From the NCBI GenBank assembly GCA_021777105.1, contig JAIQZQ010000055.1, positions 1 to 61,799 of the forward strand: a stretch of 61,799 nucleotides of DNA, read 5' to 3'. Positions 43,905 to 52,637 of this stretch are shown here, in pieces. Origin of the DNA: Candidatus Anammoxibacter sp. GTDB lineage: Bacteria > Planctomycetota > Brocadiia > Brocadiales > Anammoxibacteraceae. Within the stretch, counting starts at the first letter, position 1. Each line of letters starts with the position of its first letter. The notes below the pieces were generated by a model, which worked only from the letters and a program-made list of their open reading frames with translations, did not search any database and was not told the origin of the DNA. The position numbers and the translations under genes were made by a program.

Positions 43905-45029
43905 CTATTCCGTGGGCAATGTAAAACTAAAAGTCGCGCCGGCGCCTAATTCGCTCTCAACGCTAATCTCGCCTTTATGGGCCTCTATCACTTTCTTTAC
44001 AATAGCCAGTCCAAGGCCGGTGCTTTTTTCGCCGGCCGTGGGTTGCGCGGTTAGTTTTTGAAAAGCGCCGTAAAGTTTTTCCTGATCCTCTTTTGAAATG
44101 CCGGGACCTTCGTCCCTTACGCTTATTTTTGCGTTTGGGCCTTCACGCCCTAATGTTACATAGACATTTTTATTGGATTCCGAGAATTTAAGGGCGTTTG
44201 TAATCAGATTGTCAATAACCTGGGCAATATAATTTGGATCAAATAAAAAGTCGTCTATATCAGCCAGTGTTGAGTTTATTTGTATCTCCTTTTCCCTTGC
44301 GCCTATTTCAAATATCTGAATCCTTTCACTAACCAATGTCTTCAACGAACCGGGTTTGATATTGAGCTTCAGGTTGCCGCTTTCTATCGCGGTGACGTCA
44401 AGGAGGTTGTTTATTAAAGAGAGCATCCTTTTGCCTGAATTTCTAATCATGTTAAGCTTCTTTTCAATTATTTCAGGGGTAAGAGTATTTTTATCCATAA
44501 TCATTAGTTGCGTAAGCATGCAAATAATGGATAGCGGGTTGCGCAGATCATGGGCGGCCATGCCGACAAACGCGTTTTTGAGCTTGTTCAGCTCCTCCAG
44601 GCTCTTGTTTTGAGATTTGAGCATCTTCCACGCTTGCACAAGTTGAAGATGCGTTTTCACCCTTGCGCAAACCTCTTCTCTGTGAAACGGTTTAGCAATA
44701 TAATCCACCCCGCCCAACTGAAAACCTTTTACCACATCCTCTGTTTCCGTCTTAGCGGTAATAAAGATTATGGGGATATCCTTTGTTTTCTCGTTGCTCT
44801 TTAAATGTGAACATGTTTCAAGGCCGTCCATCTCCGGCATCATGATATCAAGCAATATCAGATCGGGCACATTATGATCGGCAAGTTTGAGGGCTACTTT
44901 GCCGTTAGGCGCAAATGAGAGTTTATACCCTTCGGACTGCAACGCATGTTTCAACACATCAATATTTGCCGGAGTGTCGTCCACCAGCAAAATTTTCATT
45001 TCAGATTTATCAAAATTGTTGTCATCCAT
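43905..45029 (-). CDS. REC-HisKA-HATPase response-regulator kinase
   Basis: The 374-residue soluble kinase begins with a receiver (MKILLVDDTPANIDVLKHAL; phospho-Asp in LILLDIMMPEMDG; Lys in YIAKPFHREEV) and continues into HisKA (MAAHDLRNPLSIICMLTQLM) and HATPase (NLITNALKFSESNK, RDEGPGISKEDQ, STGLGLAIVKKVIEAHKG). It is a closely related, intact version of the truncated regulator at 47283. A copy of the 39-bp palindromic repeat lies 35 bp before its start. Confidence 0.93.
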   Translation of the reverse strand: MDDNNFDKSEMKILLVDDTPANIDVLKHALQSEGYKLSFAPNGKVALKLADHNVPDLILLDIMMPEMDGLETCSHLKSNEKTKDIPIIFITAKTETEDVVKGFQLGGVDYIAKPFHREEVCARVKTHLQLVQAWKMLKSQNKSLEELNKLKNAFVGMAAHDLRNPLSIICMLTQLMIMDKNTLTPEIIEKKLNMIRNSGKRMLSLINNLLDVTAIESGNLKLNIKPGSLKTLVSERIQIFEIGAREKEIQINSTLADIDDFLFDPNYIAQVIDNLITNALKFSESNKNVYVTLGREGPNAKISVRDEGPGISKEDQEKLYGAFQKLTAQPTAGEKSTGLGLAIVKKVIEAHKGEISVESELGAGATFSFTLPTE

Positions 45030-45063
45030 AATATTTTATTTTTGCTAAAACCAAAAATTTTAT

Positions 45064-45102
45064 GAAATTTGTTAATAAATAAAAGGCTAAAGCCTTAACT
45101 CC
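45064..45102 (-). repeat. 39-bp dispersed palindromic repeat, copy 1
   Basis: Complement of the unit GGAGTTAAGGCTTTAGCC... ending in ACAAATTTC; the AAGGCT/AGCCTT core can form a hairpin. One mismatch to copy 2 (48013-48051). It lies between two kinase genes, just before the start of the gene at 43905. Confidence 0.75.
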
Positions 45103-45125
45103 AACATGGTTTATTTTGTTACAGT

Positions 45126-47114
45126 TTATCCAAGTTTCTTAAAAACATCAAGTATTCCGTCCATATCGTATTGTTTGGCCAAAGCCCTGATGTGATCAGC
45201 AAGCGCAACCGCTTCAGGCCCTAACGTCTCCAACTCAATCAACAGATTTTCAAGCTCTGTAATCTCGTTAAACTCAGCGGCTTTATTCATCCGCGCAAGA
45301 AGGTCGCCTGGTATGGTTATTTCAGGCATTTCAAATTTGGAAGCAGCCGTCGATTGAGGCTCGTCGATTTTCGCGTATTTATACTTTATATTAAGCGTTT
45401 TTGCCATGCATTTGTACACATCCTCAACATGAAACGGTTTTGATATCACTCCGTCGCATCCTGAGTCGTTAAACTGTTTGAGGTGGTGGTCAAACACCGA
45501 TGCTGATACAATTATCGCCTTAACTTTGTCGCCAAATTCATTTTTTATGCGGCTTATGGTCTCAATACCGTCCATTTGCTCCATGCGATAGTCGACAAAA
45601 ACAATATTTGGAATTTGTTCGCGGGTTTTGTCAATAGCATCAGCTCCGTTTGTAGCGGCAACGACCTCGACGCCTATATCTTCCAGGCTCTTTGTCATCA
45701 ATTCACGGTCAAGGTCAACATCGTCAACAACTACGGCTTTTACTTTATATCCCTCTTCAAGTCCAAGAACCTTGCGTTTTTCAGTTACGCGCGATTTTAT
45801 ATCTCCCAATGCCGGCGCGAATTTTAATCTGAAAAAGAATCTGGAGCCTTTATCTAATGTTGATTGAACGCCCAGCTTTCCGCCCATAAGCTCAACATGC
45901 TTATCGCAAATAGCCAGCCCCAGCCCGGTGCCGCCTTTATGATATTTCTGCTCATCCTGTTTAAAAGGCTCGAATATTGTTTTAAGCGATTCAGGTGAAA
46001 TGCCTTCCCCAGTGTCGGTTATCTCAAAAAAATAATAGTCGTCCTCTTCCGTTGTTATCCTTAATATAACCCCCCCGGTTTCAGTAAACTTTAACGCATT
46101 GCCGATCAGGTTAATTAAAACCTGTTTCAATTTTGCCTCGTCTCCGTTTACCGGCAATCTACAGCCCTCTTCAATCCCTTCAATTTGCCATGTTAACGCC
46201 TTCTCTTCGCACCGAGGCAAAAACATTTGAGATATTTCCCGCGCAAAGTCCGCCAGATTAAAATCATTGGTCTTTAACTCCATCCTTCCGGCTTCTATTT
46301 TTGAAATATCAAGTATATCATTGATAAGAGTTAAAAGGTGGTTACTGCTTCGCTCAATAGTGTTTATCGCGCTAAATTGCTCAGAGTTAAGCTGCTTATC
46401 GCGTTTCAATATCTCTGCGTACCCTATAATAGCGTTCATCGGAGTGCGAATTTCGTGACTCATATTTGCGAGAAAGATAGATTTTGACTGATTGGCTGCT
46501 TCAGCGTCATGTTCCGCCCTTTTCCTCTCCTCTACCTCTACTTTCAGATCGTCATTTATTTTACGCAATTCAGCCGAGCGCAATTCAACTATTTTTTCAA
46601 GGTTGTTGCGTATATCGTCAAGCTGTTTTATGTTCTGATATGACCTTAATGAGGATATGACAACGGTGTACATCTTTTGCGTGGTAAGTTCCGTCTTTTG
46701 TTTATAATCGTTTATGTCGTATTTTTGCGCAACCTCAATTTCAGGAGCGGCTCCGGGTTGGCCGGTGCGAAGTATAATCCTGATAAGATTATCCTTTAAC
46801 GTCTCTCTTACATATTTCACAAACAGCAGGCCGGCGTCGTCACTTTCCATTACCACATCAAGGAACATTAAGGCGATATCTGAATTCTTGTCCATCAGAG
46901 CCTTGGCCTCTTCAGCGGAATAAGCGTTAATAAACTCAAGTTTCTTGCCGTTAAAAGTGAAGTCCTTTAGCACGAGTTCCGTTATTTTGTGAACCGCGTC
47001 CTCATCGTCCACTATTATCATTTTCCATTTTTGATCTTCAGACAACGGACCCGTTTCAACCTTTTTTGGGCTCTCATCTTCATCAATAAATTGTAATTCA
47101 TCCGTGTCTTGCAT
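45126..47114 (-). CDS. Hybrid histidine kinase (REC-HisKA-HATPase-REC)
   Basis: The 662-residue soluble kinase has an N-terminal DUF3369-type receiver: KMIIVDDEDAVHKITELVLK, phospho-Asp in ALMFLDVVME, and LRTGQPGAAPEIEVAQKYDI with DYKQKTELT. A coiled coil then leads to HisKA (FLANMSHEIRTPMNAIIGYA) and HATPase (LINLIGNALKFTETGG, GTGLGLAICDKHVELMGG). A second receiver (VDDVDLDRELM; VFVDYRMEQMDG; ISKPFHVEDVYK) and a helical tail of about 60 residues follow. No membrane segment, so the signal is intracellular or from partner proteins in the island. Confidence 0.93.
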   Translation of the reverse strand: MQDTDELQFIDEDESPKKVETGPLSEDQKWKMIIVDDEDAVHKITELVLKDFTFNGKKLEFINAYSAEEAKALMDKNSDIALMFLDVVMESDDAGLLFVKYVRETLKDNLIRIILRTGQPGAAPEIEVAQKYDINDYKQKTELTTQKMYTVVISSLRSYQNIKQLDDIRNNLEKIVELRSAELRKINDDLKVEVEERKRAEHDAEAANQSKSIFLANMSHEIRTPMNAIIGYAEILKRDKQLNSEQFSAINTIERSSNHLLTLINDILDISKIEAGRMELKTNDFNLADFAREISQMFLPRCEEKALTWQIEGIEEGCRLPVNGDEAKLKQVLINLIGNALKFTETGGVILRITTEEDDYYFFEITDTGEGISPESLKTIFEPFKQDEQKYHKGGTGLGLAICDKHVELMGGKLGVQSTLDKGSRFFFRLKFAPALGDIKSRVTEKRKVLGLEEGYKVKAVVVDDVDLDRELMTKSLEDIGVEVVAATNGADAIDKTREQIPNIVFVDYRMEQMDGIETISRIKNEFGDKVKAIIVSASVFDHHLKQFNDSGCDGVISKPFHVEDVYKCMAKTLNIKYKYAKIDEPQSTAASKFEMPEITIPGDLLARMNKAAEFNEITELENLLIELETLGPEAVALADHIRALAKQYDMDGILDVFKKLG

Positions 47115-47282
47115 GGTTTTACGCTAAATAATAAATTTAACAATAAAAGTTTTATAAAAGGAAACCATTGTTTCCGCGCAGGCCATAATAATGAAACAAG
47201 GGGCGAAAAGCAACATTTTTTGTCTGGAGGAATTCAACCGCGTAAAAGAGGCTGATTTTAGGTCAGAATATGAGAGAAGGGG

Positions 47283-47864
47283 TTAAACCTCATCCCTGAG
47301 TCTTTGATGTGATTCTCTTAACTTCTTTATTATGCTCTCAAATTTTTTAGGATTGCGAAGGTCGCCGAGCGCCATGCCGATAAAAGTGTTCTTAATCTTA
47401 TTAGTCTCTTTTAAAAGCTGGTTGCTTTTTTCAAGATATTCATGCATATCCTTTAAATATTTTCGCGACAATGCAAGCTGCAGTTGCGTCCGCACCCTTA
47501 CACGCACTTCCTCGCTTCGAAATGGTTTGGTTATATAATCAATGCCGCCGACTTCAAATCCCTTTACAAGGTTTTCAACCTCGGTTTTAGCGGTTATAAA
47601 TATTATAGGGATATCCTTTGTCTTTTTATTCCGTTTTAAGACATTGCATACCTCAAATCCATCAATATCAGGCATCATAATATCAAGCAAAATCAGGTCC
47701 GGAATGTTATGCGTTGCCAGGTCTATCGCTTTTTTGCCGCAAGTAGCAAATGAGAGGCTATACTCTCCGGGCTCAAGCGTTTTCTTTAAAACATCAATAT
47801 TTGCCGTGGTGTCATCCACAACCATGATGGTCATGCCCTTGGTGTCTAAAGATTGATCATACAT
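47283..47864 (-). CDS. Response regulator with vestigial kinase stub
   Basis: The 193-residue protein has an intact receiver (IMVVDDTTANIDVLKKTLEP; phospho-Asp in LILLDIMMPDIDG; Lys in YITKPFRSEEV) highly similar to that of the kinase at 43905. After the same linker the HisKA start is recognisable as IKNTFIGMALGDLRNP, but the phospho-acceptor His of M-A-A-H-D-L-R-N-P is now Gly, and the protein ends 20 residues later. It is a duplicated kinase that has been reduced to a receiver with a short helical tail. The end is clean, so it may work as a regulator. Confidence 0.85.
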   Translation of the reverse strand: MYDQSLDTKGMTIMVVDDTTANIDVLKKTLEPGEYSLSFATCGKKAIDLATHNIPDLILLDIMMPDIDGFEVCNVLKRNKKTKDIPIIFITAKTEVENLVKGFEVGGIDYITKPFRSEEVRVRVRTQLQLALSRKYLKDMHEYLEKSNQLLKETNKIKNTFIGMALGDLRNPKKFESIIKKLRESHQRLRDEV

Positions 47865-48012
47865 AAACGTTTAATGAAAAAAATGTTATTCAGGTTTAAT
47901 TTGATCGATTTTCTTGTTTATCAGGTTTTCGAAAATTTATCCTCGCGTATGTTCTTTTCAAAAGTTGAGAAATAAAACCCTAAAGGGTAAATTCCATCAA
48001 ACTCAGCTTTTC

Positions 48013-48051
48013 GGAGTTAAGGCTTTAGCCTTTTATTCATTAACAAATTTC
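48013..48051 (+). repeat. 39-bp dispersed palindromic repeat, copy 2
   Basis: Unit GGAGTTAAGGCTTTAGCC ... ACAAATTTC, in the 260-bp gap between the regulator at 47283 and the binding protein at 48125. Reverse orientation relative to copy 1, with one base difference. Confidence 0.75.
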
Positions 48052-48124
48052 GAAAATATGATCCGCCCGGCTATACATTCAGAATGCGAATGTAAACAAT
48101 CCGACACTTCGCGAAATACGCGCC

Positions 48125-48925
48125 CTAATGCAAATATTGCCGCAAAACATTATCATACTCCCCCCCGGATTTAAGTTCATCCAGAGCGGTTTGCAGCTTC
48201 AATATATATGAATCCGGCGTCTCTTTATGGAAAACATAATAGACTTCGCCTCTTTTAAGAGTATAAACTATTTCGTAATCTTCCGGATTAAAGTCTTTTG
48301 TTTTCATCACCCATTTGACGGCATTCTCTTCATATGAAAACAGGTCAATCCTCTCCCTGTTAAGCTTTTTAAGAGAGCTGCGTATTACATGAACGCCGCC
48401 CATGCGCTCTAAATTATTCAGAGCTATACCGGCGGTAACCAGAAGCTGCTCGCCTATATCATCTATTACCACGCCAATCTTGTATTTCCTTAGATCATCT
48501 ATTTTGTTTATCTTTATATTTCTCTTTTTTTTTGCGAAGATCGATATAGTGGTGGGAGAAATAGGGCCGACCCATTTAAACAGATCTTCCCTCTTCTTTG
48601 TCCTTGTGGTTGAAAAAAGGCAAGTGTTCCGCTTCTCTAAAACATCTCTGTACCCTCGCGCCCACGGCCAGAGCTTTATGTCTTCACGGGTCTGTTTCGA
48701 GTTTACCTTCCCAAGCATCAAAACCATCAGGTCGACTGAAATACCCTGCAATTTCTCCTTTTCCAAAAAATTATAGGGCGGATAAATTTCCGTTATTATG
48801 CTAAAAGTGTCCGCAAATTCCGCAAAGTTAGCCGGTTTGGCGGGCTTTTCCGGCTCATCGCCCGCATTGACGGTTGTAGAGACACAAATAACCAACAACA
48901 GGATATGAATATATTTAAATATCAT
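48125..48925 (-). CDS. Periplasmic solute-binding protein (SBP family 3), orphan
   Basis: The 266-residue protein has a signal peptide (1-21, VNA-G) and the polar amino-acid-type fold: FSIITEIYPPYNFLEKEKLQ, LWPWARGYRDVLEKRNTCLF, the hinge FSTTRTKKREDLFKWVGPI and YKIGVVIDDIGEQLL. No transporter genes are near. Proteins of this subgroup with the W-P-W-x-R-G motif often occur next to kinases or cyclases. It is divergent from the OprD-like porin gene, with which it could share a ligand. Confidence 0.88.
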   Translation of the reverse strand: MIFKYIHILLLVICVSTTVNAGDEPEKPAKPANFAEFADTFSIITEIYPPYNFLEKEKLQGISVDLMVLMLGKVNSKQTREDIKLWPWARGYRDVLEKRNTCLFSTTRTKKREDLFKWVGPISPTTISIFAKKKRNIKINKIDDLRKYKIGVVIDDIGEQLLVTAGIALNNLERMGGVHVIRSSLKKLNRERIDLFSYEENAVKWVMKTKDFNPEDYEIVYTLKRGEVYYVFHKETPDSYILKLQTALDELKSGGEYDNVLRQYLH

Positions 48926-48982
48926 TAATATTTTAAGCCCTCGGTAATATTTCGTTTTTACTTTTTTATATTCTTATTGTTT

Positions 48983-49011
48983 TTGACAAATCAGTTGGAA
49001 TAATTTATTCT
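48983..49011 (+). promoter_or_regulatory. Sigma-70-type promoter for porin-kinase operon
   Basis: TTGACA (48983-48988), 17 bases, TATTCT (49006-49011). It lies about 133 bp before the porin start in the divergent region with the binding-protein gene. Confidence 0.6.
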
Positions 49012-49143
49012 AACACCCTTATTAATCCTGATTAAGAGGACTATAATAACCTTTTTAATCAGCGCTGTAAACAGCGTTTTACGCTTTGCCTGCAAATTTT
49101 GAGTTTAAAATTATTACATTATTTAGAAAAGACAAATATAGCT

Positions 49144-50445
49144 ATGAATAAATCAAAAACAATAACAATCGCATTGTTAATTTCCCTGATTTTTATCTCC
49201 TTTTCAACCCTTGCGGGCGCGGATGGAATCTTCGGCTTTTTTGAGGACGGCGGCTATGGAACCGCGACCGGCCGGCTGCAGTTTATAACAATGGGCAGGA
49301 TGCGCGACGGCAACGACGGTTTTGGCTCGCCAATGGACGGCGACGCGCACGCGGGTTCGCTGGCTGCCACAGTCAACTATTCGAGCCCGGTATTTCAGGG
49401 CTTTTCAGTGGGCGCGCAGTATGTGCACGCTTTTCCAACCTATTCCGAGGGAAATTACGACGGGCATAAAGACGCGGCTTACAATCTCTCAATAAGCGAA
49501 TACTCCAAATTAAACAACGCTTTTATCAGATACGATTTTGAGCATTTTGGATTAACCGACACGAACTTGACAATCGGCCGCCAAAGCCTTGCTCTGAATT
49601 TTATGACGCATTATAACATTAGACAAAAAGCCCAGGCGTTTGAAGCCGCGGTGTTTGAAACCAAACCAATGGACGATCTTAAGGTAACCCTGGGCCATTT
49701 GCACAGATTCAGCGGCTGGACGTCGCGCGACGACCTTAACAGCGGATCAGCGTCAAACAAATTTATTGATATTGAAATGGTTGAAGACGTCCCATATTCG
49801 ACAAAAGGTTTCCAATTTATTGAAACGCAATATACAGGCTTGCCCAATGCCTCATTGTGGGTATACGACTATTTCGGCCACGACCTTTATAACACATTCG
49901 GCGCCAAAGCAGATTACACCTTTAACCCGGAGTCTAAATTGCAATACACACTGCGCGCGCATTATATTACGCAGTGGGATGTGGGCAAATTCGCAAAAGA
50001 GACGGGAACGCGCGTAAAGTCGGACGCAGTCCAGGCCGGGTTGAAATTTACATATGGAAACCTGACCATTGAGCCGGGCATATTTAAGGTCACCGGCGAC
50101 GGCCCGGAAGACACCTTGCGAACGCCTTTTCAACCGGGATTAATCGGCGAGGAGCCTCTTTGGGAATTTGACCTGAGTTTTGAAGGAGGGAGCATGTCAT
50201 ACTTCCTTGAAAGCACATACGGTTGGGGTAAAAACGGCTTATATTTCCTCTACCTTCAAACCGATCATAAAAGTAACCTGCCGCCTTCCGGAACCAGCAA
50301 AGAGTACAATCTGATTTACTCACGCGACCTTACTGACCGTTCCTACCTTAAAATAAAGCTCGGCAATGTTGAGTACGACAACCACAGCGGCGTTAAAGAC
50401 GGCTGGCTTGACGAATACCGACTTTTTATTGGATACCGTTTCTAA
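49144..50445 (+). CDS. OprD-like outer-membrane porin
   Basis: The 433-residue porin has a signal peptide (1-25, ending LAGA) and continues FGFFEDGGYGTATGRLQFIT. It has many alternating beta strands and OprD-type features: NYSSPVFQGFSVGAQYVHAF, the LTIGRQSLALNFMTHYN strand-turn block, and a C-terminal strand ending in Phe (LFIGYRF). OprD porins import small charged or amide nutrients. I start at ATG 49144, which gives a clean signal peptide; an in-frame upstream TTG at 49099 adds a poor lead. The kinase gene begins one base after its stop. Confidence 0.88.
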   Translation: MNKSKTITIALLISLIFISFSTLAGADGIFGFFEDGGYGTATGRLQFITMGRMRDGNDGFGSPMDGDAHAGSLAATVNYSSPVFQGFSVGAQYVHAFPTYSEGNYDGHKDAAYNLSISEYSKLNNAFIRYDFEHFGLTDTNLTIGRQSLALNFMTHYNIRQKAQAFEAAVFETKPMDDLKVTLGHLHRFSGWTSRDDLNSGSASNKFIDIEMVEDVPYSTKGFQFIETQYTGLPNASLWVYDYFGHDLYNTFGAKADYTFNPESKLQYTLRAHYITQWDVGKFAKETGTRVKSDAVQAGLKFTYGNLTIEPGIFKVTGDGPEDTLRTPFQPGLIGEEPLWEFDLSFEGGSMSYFLESTYGWGKNGLYFLYLQTDHKSNLPPSGTSKEYNLIYSRDLTDRSYLKIKLGNVEYDNHSGVKDGWLDEYRLFIGYRF

Positions 50446-50446
50446 T

Positions 50447-52414
50447 ATGAGCGACAAAAATCCGCAATTTAAACCTGAAAAAACACCCAGCATAAGCCGG
50501 CGTTTTAGTTACGCGCTTATAGGCGTTGTCACGTTAATGCTTGTCGGTTTTGCCGCGGGATCAATCATCATAAACAGCTCCAGAATGAACAAAAAGTTGA
50601 CAGATCAACTCGACAACATGCTGAAGCTCTCCGAAACAAGCCTTGTCACCCCTCTATGGAACTTTGACGTCAATAGCATTAACGGCTTTGTGGACGCCCT
50701 GTTTCTGGACAAATCCATTGCCTGCGTTAGAGTTCTGGATGACTCTGATGTTGTTAGCGAACGAGTGTCGTCCGAGTTTAAAGGGAACGGATTCGATTTT
50801 TTTGAGTCGTCGCCACAATTTATAGCCAAGACGTCATATATAACGCATCAGGATAAAAAGATCGGCTCTATTCAACTGGCGCTTTCACGCAAAAGCGTTA
50901 AACAAGAATCGCTGGTTCAAATGTTTGCCATTATCGCATTGACGGTGTTTATTATCACGGCTATCGCATTAACGTCGGTGATCATAACCCGCCGCTACAT
51001 TTCTAAACCGCTGTTAAAACTTCGCGATTCAACGACAAAGATAGCAAACGGCGATCTTGAGATTGTAATCGACACAAGCAGCCGCGATGAAATCGGAAAA
51101 CTTGCTTATAACCTTAATGTTATGCGCAAATCAATCAAAGAGCTGTTCAGCGCGTACCGTGAAAGCAATGAAAAGTTTGAGGAGTCAAACCGCATCTTAA
51201 GCAACAGCAGGGCAAGGATAAGCGCCATTGTGGAGACGGCGGCCGACGGCATAATAACAATAGACAAGGACGGCATTATCGAGTCTTTTAATCCGGCGGC
51301 CGAACGCATCTTCGGATATTCGGCAAGCGAGGCGGTCGGCGAAGCGGTTTCATTGCTTACCACTTCCACAACCAAAGATGAGCACCTAAAATATTGGCGC
51401 CCCGGAAAAAACGGCACAGGGGCCGACGTCCGCGAAGTCGTAGGGATCAAGAAGGGTGGAGCCGGTTTCCCAATGGATCTGGCGGTAAGCGAAGTGCATC
51501 TTGGCGAGCAGGTTTTGTACACCGGTATTGTGCATGACATTACGGAACGCAAACGGGCCGAGCAGCTCCAGGCCGATTACAACCTCACGCTGGAGAAAGA
51601 AGTCGCCGAACGCACGGACGAACTCTCAAAAGCTATTAGAAACCTTAAAATGACGCAAAATCAATTGGTTGAAGCTGAAAAAATGGCGTCCCTCGGCGGA
51701 TTGGTCGCCGGCATAGCTCACGAAATCAACACGCCCATAGGCATTGGAGTTACACTAGCCTCGTTGCTTGACAACGACACTTCCGCCTTGCGCGACTCTT
51801 TTGAAAACAACCGCATGAAACGTTCCGAGTTGCAAAAATTTATTGATAAAGCAACTCAAAGCAGCGCAATGCTCATGACAAATCTTAACCGCGCGGCTGA
51901 GTTGATTCAAAGTTTCAAGCAAGTGGCGGTGGACCAAACAGCCGAAGTTAAGAGGTCTTTCGCCTTCAAAGCTTACCTTAACGACGCGCTGCTGAGCTTG
52001 CGTCCAAAGCTGAAACACAAACAGCACCGCATCGTTATTGAAGGCGACGATAGCCTGAGTTTAAACAGCTATCCCGGCGTTTTCTCGCAGATAGTCACCA
52101 ACCTGCTTATGAACTCGCTTGCGCACGCTTACGGGCCTGACGATAACGGCGTTTTTCATTTTAGTTTTAAAAAGGAGGGGGCCAACCTTAAGTTTCAATA
52201 CTCCGACGACGGTCGCGGCATTCCAGAGGAAAACATTGCAAAAATATTTGACCCGTTTTTCACCACAAGGCGCGGCCAAGGCGGCAGCGGGCTTGGCTTG
52301 CACATCATTTACAATCTTGTCACCCAAAAACTTGGCGGAACCATTAGCTGCGAAAGCGAAAAGGGCAAAGGCGCAAAGTTTATTATTACAGTCCCCCTTG
52401 ATCCGGTGGGGTAA
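50447..52414 (+). CDS. Membrane sensor histidine kinase (HAMP-PAS), coupled to porin
   Basis: The 655-residue kinase has TM1 (about 23-43), a periplasmic sensor of about 100 residues (SETSLVTPLWNFDVNSINGF to KIGSIQLALSRKS), TM2 (about 160-182), HAMP and PAS (VETAADGIITIDKDGIIESF). The kinase core has H in GGLVAGIAHEINTPIGIGVT, N box VTNLLMNSLAHAYGPDD and G boxes SDDGRGIPEE and GGSGLGLHIIYNL. ATG 50447 lies one base after the porin stop, so expression is coupled; an earlier in-frame start inside the porin is unlikely. It is a close paralogue of the next kinase. Confidence 0.92.
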   Translation: MSDKNPQFKPEKTPSISRRFSYALIGVVTLMLVGFAAGSIIINSSRMNKKLTDQLDNMLKLSETSLVTPLWNFDVNSINGFVDALFLDKSIACVRVLDDSDVVSERVSSEFKGNGFDFFESSPQFIAKTSYITHQDKKIGSIQLALSRKSVKQESLVQMFAIIALTVFIITAIALTSVIITRRYISKPLLKLRDSTTKIANGDLEIVIDTSSRDEIGKLAYNLNVMRKSIKELFSAYRESNEKFEESNRILSNSRARISAIVETAADGIITIDKDGIIESFNPAAERIFGYSASEAVGEAVSLLTTSTTKDEHLKYWRPGKNGTGADVREVVGIKKGGAGFPMDLAVSEVHLGEQVLYTGIVHDITERKRAEQLQADYNLTLEKEVAERTDELSKAIRNLKMTQNQLVEAEKMASLGGLVAGIAHEINTPIGIGVTLASLLDNDTSALRDSFENNRMKRSELQKFIDKATQSSAMLMTNLNRAAELIQSFKQVAVDQTAEVKRSFAFKAYLNDALLSLRPKLKHKQHRIVIEGDDSLSLNSYPGVFSQIVTNLLMNSLAHAYGPDDNGVFHFSFKKEGANLKFQYSDDGRGIPEENIAKIFDPFFTTRRGQGGSGLGLHIIYNLVTQKLGGTISCESEKGKGAKFIITVPLDPVG

Positions 52415-52497
52415 AGAGTTTGCGTTTGGCAAAGAGCGTTACAACTTATACCCATCCGTATTTGCGCCGCATTTGCAAAATTGCCCCTAAATGATAT

Positions 52498-52526
52498 TTG
52501 CATCCCCATACAGTATGTGCTAAACT
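52498..52526 (+). promoter_or_regulatory. Promoter candidate TTGCAT-N17-TAAACT for the heme-sensor kinase
   Basis: TTGCAT (52498-52503), 17 bases ending in TGC, TAAACT (52521-52526), about 112 bp before the kinase start. The same boxes and spacing occur at 58705-58733. Confidence 0.45.
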
Positions 52527-52637
52527 ACGCATCATCATTTGCGACTGTTGTATGTATCATACATTTAAATACTATAGTTTAGCTTTTGCTAATCGCGACC
52601 GCTTATCAGGCGGTTTAGCTTTGGAAATATCCGAAAT

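Noticed and set aside
50366..50446. Upstream start of the porin-coupled kinase inside the porin gene
   Set aside because: The added 27 residues are antisense-like Ser/Thr sequence in the porin's other frame; ATG 50447 directly after the porin stop fits coupling.
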